From Thioalkalivibrio sp. ALJ12 (lineage in GTDB: Bacteria > Pseudomonadota > Gammaproteobacteria > Ectothiorhodospirales > Ectothiorhodospiraceae): a stretch of 64,000 nt of DNA. A model generated the notes under the pieces. The model did no database searches. It saw nothing but the letters and a program-made list of their open reading frames with translations, and was not told the DNA's origin. Location of the stretch: positions 315,924 to 379,923 of the forward strand of contig NZ_KB899540.1 of the NCBI RefSeq assembly GCF_000378305.1, read 5' to 3'. Position numbers and translations under genes: made by a program. Below, in pieces: positions 17,835-25,664 of the stretch; position 1 is the first letter of the stretch; each line of letters opens with the position of its first letter.

Positions 17835-20800
17835 CTAACCCGCGTGGACCGAGTGCAGATACGCCGAGAGTTCGTCCAACAGACGATCGCGGGCCGCATG
17901 CAGTTCGTGCAGGCGCGCCAGAGCCCGGCTATCCTCACCGCGTTCACGCAGGGCGAACAGCTCGCCGGCCAGGTCATGGACCTCCTGGTGCCTCTGAAGC
18001 AGGGCCTCGGCCTCGTCCACCCGCCGCGAGCCCGCACGCTCGAGGCCGCGAACGAATCCGTCCCGATCCTCGGCCAATAACGGCGGCTGAGAAGTCTGCC
18101 CCTGCAGATAGGCCTCCGCACGCATGACCCAGGCCCGGTGGGCGACTGCGGCATACATCAGAGGCATGGCCTCGCGGTGGATCCGAGCCAGGTCCGTCCA
18201 GTGGGCCGGTGGCTGCCACTCGTTCACCCACGCCGGGATCCGGTCCGCCGGCATGGGATGCGCAATGCCGTAGCCCTGGGCCAGATCGCAACCGATGCCC
18301 AGCAGCATGTCGCCATGGGCAATGGTCTCCACCCCCTCTGCGATCACCTCCCGGCCGAAGGCGCCGGCCAGGCTCAGGACCCCGTCCAGAATCGCCAGAT
18401 CCTCGGGATCATCCAGAATATCGCCGATGAAGCTCTGATCGACCTTGACCATCCCCGCCGGCAGGCGCTTGAGATAGGTCAACGAGGCGTAGCCGGTGCC
18501 GAAGTCGTCCAGCGACACGCCCACCCCGAGGGCCCGGCAACCCTCCAGGCGGCGGGAGATCTCCACCATGTCGCCCAGCGCACTGGTCTCCAGGACCTCC
18601 AACTCCAGGCGCCCGGGCGCGAGATCCGGATGGTGCTGCAGCAGCCGCTCCAGGCGCTCGACGAAGTTCGGCTGGCGCAACTGGTAGGCCGCGATGTTGA
18701 CACTGACCTGTGTGGACAGCCCGACGGTCTCCCAGGCCCGCAGCTGCTGCAGGGTCCGGTCGATCACCCACTCGCCGAGATCAACGGCCAGCGGATGGTC
18801 CTCGATCTCGGGCAGGAAATCCCCGGGCGACAGCAGGCCATACTCCGGGTGCTGCCAGCGGATCAGGGCCTCGAACCCGATGACCGTGCCGCTGCGCATA
18901 TTCACCTTGGGCTGATAGAACAGGACGAATTCCTCGTTCCCCAGCGCGCGGCGGATGTCTTCGATGGTCTCGTGGTGGCTGCGCGCCGAGCGGTCGCGCT
19001 CGGCATCGAACACATGGAAGCGCCCTTTGCCCGACAGCTTCGCCTGATACATCGCCTGATCGGCCTGACGCAGAAGCTGGTCTGCATCCAGGTCCTGGTC
19101 CGCCTCCGGGTAGAAGGTCACCCCGAGGCTGGCGGAGACCTGCAACCGGTCGTCTTCCAGCAGCATGGGTTCCGCGGCCGCCTGCAGCAGCCGCTGCAGC
19201 AGGGCCTCGCAGCCGTGCAGATCGCCGACGTCGATCAGCACCGCGACGAACTCGTCCCCACCCAGGCGGGAGAGGGTGTCTTCCGAGCGCATGACCGCCT
19301 TCATGCGCGCAGCGACCTCCACCAGCATCCGGTCCCCGGCCGCATGCCCGAAGGTGTCGTTGATTCGTTTGAACCCGTCGAGGTCCAGATAGACGACCGC
19401 CAGGTGCTCGCCATGGCGCCGCGAGCGGGCCATGGCCTGCTGCAGGCGATCCGCCAGAAGCACCCTATTGGGCAGACCGGTCAGTGCATCGAAATGGGCG
19501 ATCCGTTCCAGCTGCCGCTCGTGCTCCTTGAGGGTGGTGATATCAGTCGAGATCCCCAGCAGGCCAATGATCTGGCCCGGCTCGTTGTCGTCCCGGATCG
19601 GGGTCTTGATCTCCAGATACACTCGGCGGCCGCCATCCTCCTCGATGACCTCGATCTCCTCGGTGGTCTGGTCACCGTCCAGCACACGGTGGTCGATCTT
19701 GCGCAACCGACGCACCGTGTCTGGAGGGAAGAAACGGCTGTCGGTGCTGCCGGGCAGATCCTCCTCCGTCGCGCCGAACAGGCGCAGGCAGGGCTTGTTG
19801 GCAAACGTGTATCGGCCCTGCGGGTCCTTCATGTAAATGTAGGAGGAGACATAGTCCAGCGCATCACGGAAGCGCTGTGACTCGGCATGGGCCGCGCGCA
19901 GGGCGAGCTCGTCGTTCTTGCGGTCGCTGATGTCGGTGCAGGTACCGATCATCCGCAACGGGCGGTCCTCCGCATCGCGACTGACGATCAGGCCGCGATC
20001 CTCGAGCCAGATCCAGTGACCATCCGCGTGCCGGACCCGGTACTCCTGGACGTAGCGTTCGCGCCGGCCCTCGAGATAGGCCCGCAGCGCGGCCTTCACC
20101 GACTCCTTTTCATCCGGATGGATGCGCCGTTCCCATTCCTCCAGGGAAGCCCCGAGTTCGGCCTCGACCACCCCCATGATTTCGCGCCAGCGGGGCGAGA
20201 AGTAGAGCGTGTCCCGCGCGATATCCCAGTCCCAGAGGCCACTGCGCGAACCCTCCAGGGCAAAGCGCCAGCGAAATTCGCTCTCGCGCAGCTGCTGCTC
20301 CTGCCCGCGGAGCTCGTCGGTCAGGCGCCGGGCGATCTCCTCGGCGCGCACCCGGGTGCCGGAGATCGACAGGATCAGCCCGAACAGCAGGCCGCTCAGC
20401 GCCAGCCCGGCCACCAGCGTGCCCCAGGCGCTGGTGTAGGCCACCGCCGCATCCGGGTCCTGGTGATCGAACTGCAGCCGCCAGATGCGGCCGTTGAACT
20501 CGATCTCGCGGGACTGGGCAAACCGGCTGGGGACCTCCGAGTCGATGCCGCTGTTGCTGAACAGCAGGCGGTCGTCATCCACCTGGGGCCCGTCATAGAT
20601 GCGCAGCCCAACGCCCTCGCCCTCCATCAGTTCCCAGTCACCAAGGATGCCGGTCATCAGGTCCGTCATGCGGTACGGACTGTAGGCCCAGCCCTTCAGG
20701 GCCTCGGCCCGTTGCCCCGGCGTATCGATGGGCATATCCATGCGATAGATGGGCACGTACATCAGCGTACCGGCCTGCACGTCCTCCTCGGTCTCCTGCA

Positions 20801-21386
20801 CCAGCTGCACACGCCCGGTCAGCGCCGCACGCCCGGTATCCCGGGCCTGGGTCATCGCCTCGCGGCGCACCGGCTCCGAGAACATGTCATAGCCGAAGGC
20901 CCGCTGATTGCGGGCGTCGAAAGGTTCGAGGTAGACGATCGAGGAGTAGGTCTCGCGCGGACCCGGCGGAAACACGGTGTAGTCCGGGAAGCCCTCGACC
21001 CGAATCTCCTCGATGTGTGCGGCCAACTCGTCGGGCCGCAACAGGCGTGAAAAACCGATCCCCTGCACGCGCTCGAGGGTGTCGGATACCCGGAGCTTGC
21101 GCACGTAGTCGCGCCACTCCTCGCGCGTGACCTCCTCGGAGGCATCGTACAATCCTGCGGCCCCGCGCAGCACCAGGGCGTAGGCATCCAGTCGCTCCTC
21201 GATCCGGATCGTCACCTGATCGGCGGCGAACGCAAAGCGATCAGTCGCCTCGGCATCCAGCACCTGCTTGACCTGAAGCGCCGCGAGCAGCGTCAGCACG
21301 CCGCCAAAAACCAGTACGATCACCGCGAACGAATAGCGTCCGGAAGCATGGGTACGCGGGTGAAAGAAGGGTATCAACGTCAACAA
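17835..21386 (-). CDS. CHASE-PAS-PAS-GGDEF-EAL cyclic-di-GMP signalling protein with a CZB-like tail
   Basis: A membrane sensor of about 1183 residues. One membrane helix lies at about 19-41. A periplasmic CHASE domain follows (about 70-270, with VQGIGFSRLLRPDEL) and a second helix at about 322-348. Two PAS domains with PAC tails come next (about 365-500 and 505-625). The GGDEF domain has an intact RLGGDEF motif (about 700-712) and an upstream RxxD (RSED), the usual product-inhibition site. The EAL domain (from about 836) keeps EALIRW, VNIAA, LDDFGTGY and the EGVET glutamate, so both cyclase and phosphodiesterase activity are possible. The last 110 residues resemble a chemoreceptor zinc-binding domain (HRAW, HQEVH) but lack the cysteine. 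No ATG precedes the first helix: TTG codons at 21386 and just after are the likely starts. Confidence 0.86.
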   Translation of the reverse strand: MLTLIPFFHPRTHASGRYSFAVIVLVFGGVLTLLAALQVKQVLDAEATDRFAFAADQVTIRIEERLDAYALVLRGAAGLYDASEEVTREEWRDYVRKLRVSDTLERVQGIGFSRLLRPDELAAHIEEIRVEGFPDYTVFPPGPRETYSSIVYLEPFDARNQRAFGYDMFSEPVRREAMTQARDTGRAALTGRVQLVQETEEDVQAGTLMYVPIYRMDMPIDTPGQRAEALKGWAYSPYRMTDLMTGILGDWELMEGEGVGLRIYDGPQVDDDRLLFSNSGIDSEVPSRFAQSREIEFNGRIWRLQFDHQDPDAAVAYTSAWGTLVAGLALSGLLFGLILSISGTRVRAEEIARRLTDELRGQEQQLRESEFRWRFALEGSRSGLWDWDIARDTLYFSPRWREIMGVVEAELGASLEEWERRIHPDEKESVKAALRAYLEGRRERYVQEYRVRHADGHWIWLEDRGLIVSRDAEDRPLRMIGTCTDISDRKNDELALRAAHAESQRFRDALDYVSSYIYMKDPQGRYTFANKPCLRLFGATEEDLPGSTDSRFFPPDTVRRLRKIDHRVLDGDQTTEEIEVIEEDGGRRVYLEIKTPIRDDNEPGQIIGLLGISTDITTLKEHERQLERIAHFDALTGLPNRVLLADRLQQAMARSRRHGEHLAVVYLDLDGFKRINDTFGHAAGDRMLVEVAARMKAVMRSEDTLSRLGGDEFVAVLIDVGDLHGCEALLQRLLQAAAEPMLLEDDRLQVSASLGVTFYPEADQDLDADQLLRQADQAMYQAKLSGKGRFHVFDAERDRSARSHHETIEDIRRALGNEEFVLFYQPKVNMRSGTVIGFEALIRWQHPEYGLLSPGDFLPEIEDHPLAVDLGEWVIDRTLQQLRAWETVGLSTQVSVNIAAYQLRQPNFVERLERLLQHHPDLAPGRLELEVLETSALGDMVEISRRLEGCRALGVGVSLDDFGTGYASLTYLKRLPAGMVKVDQSFIGDILDDPEDLAILDGVLSLAGAFGREVIAEGVETIAHGDMLLGIGCDLAQGYGIAHPMPADRIPAWVNEWQPPAHWTDLARIHREAMPLMYAAVAHRAWVMRAEAYLQGQTSQPPLLAEDRDGFVRGLERAGSRRVDEAEALLQRHQEVHDLAGELFALRERGEDSRALARLHELHAARDRLLDELSAYLHSVHAG

Positions 21387-21506
21387 AACGCCCTGGCCGT
21401 GAACAGAGCCAAGTTAACCACGAAAGAAATTCCGGTAACACCGGTCCCGGGCCGAGCCCGGGTCGCGGCCAGGCGAAGCAGAAAACGACAGGGCGCGCCG
21501 CTGTCG

Positions 21507-22880
21507 TCAGTCGCCGGCGACGGTCATCGATTCGACCAGGATCGAGCCGGTGTGGATGTTGCCCCGGCGATCGACGTCGGTCCCCACCGCGACGATGCGC
21601 TGGTAGATGTCCTTGAGATTGCCGGCGATGGTGATCTCTTCCACCGGGTACTGGATCTCGCCATTCTCCACCCAGAAGCCGGCCGCCCCGCGCGAATAGT
21701 CGCCGGTTACCGCGTTCACACCCTGGCCGATCAGTTCGGTCACCAGAAAGCCCGTGCCCATCTCGGCCAGCAGGGCGGCAAAGTCCCGCTCGCCCGGTTT
21801 GACGGTCACGTTGCGCGCCCCACCCGCGTTGCCAGTGCTCTCCAGCCCCAGGCGCCGGGCAGCGTAGCTGTCCAGGGTATAGCTCTGCAGTACGCCATCA
21901 GACACCAGAGGACGGTTGCGCGTACGCACGCCCTCGCCATCAAACGGGGCACTGCCGAGCGCGCGCGGCGTCAGCGGGCGTTCCTCGATCTGCATCCAGT
22001 CGGGAAACACGGACTCCCCGACCGCATTCAGCAGGAACGAGCTGTGGCGGTACTGTGCGGGGCCGGAGATCGCGCGGGTAAAGCTGCCGATCAGCGTGCG
22101 CGCCATCTCCGGGGCAAACAGCACCGGGCAGCTGCGCGTGGAAAGCTTGCGCCCGCCCAGGCGCCGCACGGTGCGCTCGGCGGCCTGACGCCCGATAGCC
22201 TCGCAGGCGTCGAGATCCGCCGCGTGGCGGGCCACGGTGTAGGCATAGTCGCGCTGCATGCCGGCATCGTCGCGCGCCACCAGGGCACAGGACATCGAGT
22301 GACGCGTACTGCGATACCCGCCCATGAAGCCCTGCGAGTCGCCGAGAAAGGCGATCGCCCGGCGGGTGCTGACGCTCGCGCCTTCGGAGTTCTCGATCCG
22401 CGAATCGGCGGCAAAGCCCGCGGCCTCGATCGCACGCGCAAGTTCGGTCGCCTGCTCGGCATCGCAGTCCCAGGGGTGGTCGAGGTCCAGGTCATCCCAC
22501 TCCCCGGCCTTGAGCGCGGGATCGGGCATCCCGGCATAGGGGTCCGGCTCGGTGTAGCGCGCGATGCGGCAGGCGGCCTCGACCGTATCCAGCAGGGCCT
22601 GCTCGCCGAAATCGGTGGTCGAGGCGGCCCCCTTCGACTGGCCGAAGTAGGCAATCAGCGACAGGCTCTGGTCGCGTTCGTACTCCAGCGTCTCGATCTC
22701 GCCCTTGCGCACGGAGAGCTCCAGACCGACGCTGTGGCTGACCACCGCCTGCACATCCGAAGCCCCCTGCGCGCGGGCCACGTCCAGGGTCCGCTGGACG
22801 CGATCCTGCAGGGAGTCGGCGGAATGGGACAGGGCCTGGATCTCGAGATCCGGCGCCATGCGTTCGGGGGATGTGCTCAT
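21507..22880 (-). CDS. pmbA: TldE/PmbA subunit of the TldD-TldE metalloprotease
   Basis: PmbA (TldE) is the non-metal-binding partner of TldD; the heterodimer degrades or matures unfolded peptides, such as the microcin B17 leader and CcdA in E. coli. The 457-residue protein matches the family throughout: VRKGEIETLEYERDQSLSL, FGQSKGAASTTDF, GFMGGYRSTRHS, and the C-terminal GAAGFWVENGEIQYPVEEIT. It lacks HExxxH, as expected. It lies about 90 bases downstream of a small unknown gene that itself follows tldD, so both subunits belong to one transcription unit here, unlike E. coli, where they are apart. Confidence 0.94.
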   Translation of the reverse strand: MSTSPERMAPDLEIQALSHSADSLQDRVQRTLDVARAQGASDVQAVVSHSVGLELSVRKGEIETLEYERDQSLSLIAYFGQSKGAASTTDFGEQALLDTVEAACRIARYTEPDPYAGMPDPALKAGEWDDLDLDHPWDCDAEQATELARAIEAAGFAADSRIENSEGASVSTRRAIAFLGDSQGFMGGYRSTRHSMSCALVARDDAGMQRDYAYTVARHAADLDACEAIGRQAAERTVRRLGGRKLSTRSCPVLFAPEMARTLIGSFTRAISGPAQYRHSSFLLNAVGESVFPDWMQIEERPLTPRALGSAPFDGEGVRTRNRPLVSDGVLQSYTLDSYAARRLGLESTGNAGGARNVTVKPGERDFAALLAEMGTGFLVTELIGQGVNAVTGDYSRGAAGFWVENGEIQYPVEEITIAGNLKDIYQRIVAVGTDVDRRGNIHTGSILVESMTVAGD

Positions 22881-22966
22881 ACAGACGTCCGTTTGCCTTC
22901 AGATCAACAGAATCGGCGGGCCGGGTTCATCCCGGCCCGCCGTGGTGTGCGAAGCCCCGCGGGGCT

Positions 22967-23230
22967 TCAGGAGGGGCGGCCCGTGTGCTTGTGTACGGCG
23001 CCAACGTTGCCCCAGCGTTCCAGGTCCTCGACGTGCACGCCGACCCAGTAGAGCTTGCCAACGCTGTCACGGGTCCAGCCACCAACCAATTCCTGGCCCT
23101 CGCCCAGCTCGACGTGATCGGCGAAATGCTCGGCCCGTTCGCGGTCGCGGAAGACATGCCACTGCACGATCTTGTCGTGGCCGTGTCCCTCGGGCAGGGA
23201 ATGTTCCTGATCCAGAAAATCCAGCTTCAT
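22967..23230 (-). CDS. Small histidine-rich protein of unknown function between tldD and pmbA
   Basis: An 87-residue protein beginning MKLDFLDQEHSLPEGHGHDK. It is acidic, has nine histidines and three tryptophans, and no membrane segment or signal peptide. A good ribosome site (AGGAGG) lies seven bases before the ATG, and the codons look like those of the neighbours, so it is very likely a real gene. I do not recognise the family. Alternating polar and hydrophobic residues around HVFRDRERAEHFADHVELG suggest a small alpha/beta fold. Position between the two subunits of the TldD-TldE protease suggests a related job or simple co-transcription. Confidence 0.72.
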   Translation of the reverse strand: MKLDFLDQEHSLPEGHGHDKIVQWHVFRDRERAEHFADHVELGEGQELVGGWTRDSVGKLYWVGVHVEDLERWGNVGAVHKHTGRPS

Positions 23231-23276
23231 CTAAGCCTCCTTGTCGCTGCTCGTCCGCGGGCACGCCGGGCCGGCG

Positions 23277-24719
23277 TCAGGCCGCCTGGGTGCCCCCCAC
23301 GGTCATGCCGTCGATACGCAGGGTGGGCTGCCCCACGCCTACCGGCACGCCTTGTCCTTCCTTGCCACAGGTCCCCACCCCGGGGTCCAGGCGCATGTCG
23401 TTGCCCACCATCGAGACGCGGGTGAGCACGTCCGGGCCGTTGCCGATCAGGGTCGCGCCCTTGACCGGGTAGGTCACCCTGCCCTTCTCGACGCGATAGG
23501 CCTCGGAGGCGGAGAAGACAAACTTGCCGGAGGTGATGTCCACCTGCCCGCCGCCGAAGTTGACCGCATACAGGCCGTCCTCCACCGAGGCGAGGATCTC
23601 CTCCGGGTCAGCCTCGCCCGCCAGCATGTAGGTATTGGTCATGCGCGGCATCGGCAGATGGGCGTAGGATTCGCGCCGGCCGTTGCCGGTCGACTGGACG
23701 CCCGTCAGTCGGGCATTCATCTCGTCCTGCATGTAGCCACGCAGAATACCGTCCTCGATCAGCACGGTCTGTTGCGTAGCAGTGCCCTCGTCGTCCACGT
23801 TCAGCGAACCGCGGCGCCCCTCCAGCGTGCCGTCGTCGACGATGGTGATGCCCTTTGCGGCCACCCGCTCGCCGATACGCCCGGAAAAGGCCGAGGTCCC
23901 CTTGCGGTTGAAGTCGCCCTCCAGGCCGTGGCCAATCGCCTCGTGCAGCAGCACACCGGGCCAACCGGGGCCCAGCACGACCTTCATCGTGCCGGCCGGC
24001 GCGTCACGCGCCTCCAGATTCACCAGGGCCTGGCGCACCGCCTCGCGGGCATAGCCAGCCGCGCGGTCATTCTCGAGGAAGTAGCGATAACCGAAGCGGC
24101 CGCCGCCCCCGGAGCTACCGGATTCGCGGCGATCCCCCTGCTGGGCGATCACCTGAACGCTCAGGCGGACCAGCGGGCGTACATCGGTGGTCAACTCGCC
24201 ACGCGCATTCAGTACCAGAACGACCTCGTGCACCCCGGCGAGGGAGCACATCACCTGGGTCACGCGCGGATCGGCGGCGCGTGCTGCGGCGTCCACTTCC
24301 TTGAGCAGGTCGATCTTGGACTGCTCGTCCAGCGAGTCCATCGGATTCTCGGGGGCGTACAGCGCCGGACGAGTCGGCATGCGGCTCGCGACCGCGACCC
24401 GCCCGCTCTGGCCCGCATCGGCGATGCTGCGCGCGGTGCGGGCCGCATCCAGCAGTGCCGGCATCGCGATGTCGTCCGAATAGGCAAAACCGGTCTGCTC
24501 GCCACGCACCACGCGGATACCCACGCCGCGCTCGATATTGAAGCTGGCCGATTTGACGATGCCGTCCTCCAGCGACCAGCCCTCCTGGCAGGCAAACTGG
24601 AAGTAGCAGTCGCCCCCGTCCACGCCGCGGCCAAAGGTCGTGCCGAGCAGGGTGGTCAGCTCGTGGTCGCCCAGACCGGCCGGGTCGAGCAGGGTTTGTT
24701 GGGCAAGGCTGTCGATCAT
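23277..24719 (-). CDS. tldD: Metalloprotease TldD
   Basis: The catalytic subunit of the TldD-TldE protease. The 480-residue product has the zinc motif HEAIGHGLEGD (H259, E260, H264) and the C-terminal GTCGKEGQGVPV cysteine loop that closes the metal site in the family. Other blocks, such as SFNIERGVGIRV and GYMQDEMNARLTGVQSTGNGRR, are typical. The ATG at 24719 fits the E. coli start (MIDSLAQQTLL is close to the usual N-terminus). The rng-yhdP-(nitrilase)-tldD order is the common gammaproteobacterial arrangement. Confidence 0.96.
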   Translation of the reverse strand: MIDSLAQQTLLDPAGLGDHELTTLLGTTFGRGVDGGDCYFQFACQEGWSLEDGIVKSASFNIERGVGIRVVRGEQTGFAYSDDIAMPALLDAARTARSIADAGQSGRVAVASRMPTRPALYAPENPMDSLDEQSKIDLLKEVDAAARAADPRVTQVMCSLAGVHEVVLVLNARGELTTDVRPLVRLSVQVIAQQGDRRESGSSGGGGRFGYRYFLENDRAAGYAREAVRQALVNLEARDAPAGTMKVVLGPGWPGVLLHEAIGHGLEGDFNRKGTSAFSGRIGERVAAKGITIVDDGTLEGRRGSLNVDDEGTATQQTVLIEDGILRGYMQDEMNARLTGVQSTGNGRRESYAHLPMPRMTNTYMLAGEADPEEILASVEDGLYAVNFGGGQVDITSGKFVFSASEAYRVEKGRVTYPVKGATLIGNGPDVLTRVSMVGNDMRLDPGVGTCGKEGQGVPVGVGQPTLRIDGMTVGGTQAA

Positions 24720-24822
24720 GGAATCCTCGGGGTTCAGGAATGCGTTCAGTATGGAGCTTGGGGCCCGCGCCGGGCTTTCAAGCCCGCGCGCCACGCGGTT
24801 ATGCCCGCCGCAGACATTCGGA

Positions 24823-25653
24823 CTAGACCGTCCCCGGGCAGGCCAGGCGCCGATGTTCGATGGTGGGGAACACGGTGCGGATGCGCTCGACCTGGGCATG
24901 ATCCAGATCGGCCAGCAGCACACCCGGGTTGCGCTGCAACTGATTCACGACCCGGCCCCAAGGGTCGACCAGGGCGCTGTGCCCATGGGTCTCGCGACCG
25001 TTCACGTGGAACCCGCCCTGGGCCGACGAAAGCATATAGCACTGGTTCTCGATCGCGCGGGCACGCAGCAGGACATCCCAGTGAGCCTGGCCGGTCTGCG
25101 CGGTAAACGCCGCCGGCAGCGCGACCCAGTCAGCCCCCTGGTCCAGCAGGGCCCGAAACAGCTCCGGGAAGCGCAGGTCATAGCAAATCGCGAGCCCCAT
25201 GCGCCCCACAGGGGTATCCACGACCACCACCTCGTCGCCCCGTTCGAATACTTTCGATTCCGTGTAGGCCTCGCTGCTGTCTGGTAACTGCACGTCGAAC
25301 AGGTGGATCTTGTCGTAACGTGCGACCTGCTGGCCCTGGTCGTCGAACACCAGGCAGGCGGAGCGCACGCGCCCCCCGTCCTCGGTCTGTAGCGGCACGG
25401 TGCCACCGACAATCCACAACCCCAGGCGACGGGCCTGCTCGGCGAGGAAGGCCTGCAGCGGCCCCGCCCCGTCGGCGACCTCGGCGATGCCCAGGATGTC
25501 CGACTCCTGCATCCCCATGAACGCGAAGTTCTCAGGCAGCACCGCCAGACGGGCCCCCTTGTCCGCGGCCTCCTGCAGCAGGCGCTTGGCCTCCAGCAGG
25601 TTTGCCTGGGGCTGAGGCCCGGAGGCCATCTGTATTGCCGCTACCTGTGTCAT
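24823..25653 (-). CDS. Carbon-nitrogen hydrolase, Nit-type (probable deaminated-glutathione amidase)
   Basis: A cytoplasmic nitrilase-superfamily amidase of 276 residues with the complete triad: Glu in VLPENFAF (E41), Lys in RYDKIHLFD (K115) and Cys in LAICYDLRFPELFR (C157). The sequence is closest in style to Nit1/YbeM proteins, which hydrolyse deaminated glutathione, a side product of transaminases, rather than to nitrile hydrolases. It starts 11 bases after the yhdP stop. Substrate assignment is by family resemblance only. Confidence 0.88.
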   Translation of the reverse strand: MTQVAAIQMASGPQPQANLLEAKRLLQEAADKGARLAVLPENFAFMGMQESDILGIAEVADGAGPLQAFLAEQARRLGLWIVGGTVPLQTEDGGRVRSACLVFDDQGQQVARYDKIHLFDVQLPDSSEAYTESKVFERGDEVVVVDTPVGRMGLAICYDLRFPELFRALLDQGADWVALPAAFTAQTGQAHWDVLLRARAIENQCYMLSSAQGGFHVNGRETHGHSALVDPWGRVVNQLQRNPGVLLADLDHAQVERIRTVFPTIEHRRLACPGTV

Positions 25654-25664
25654 CGGTACATCCG

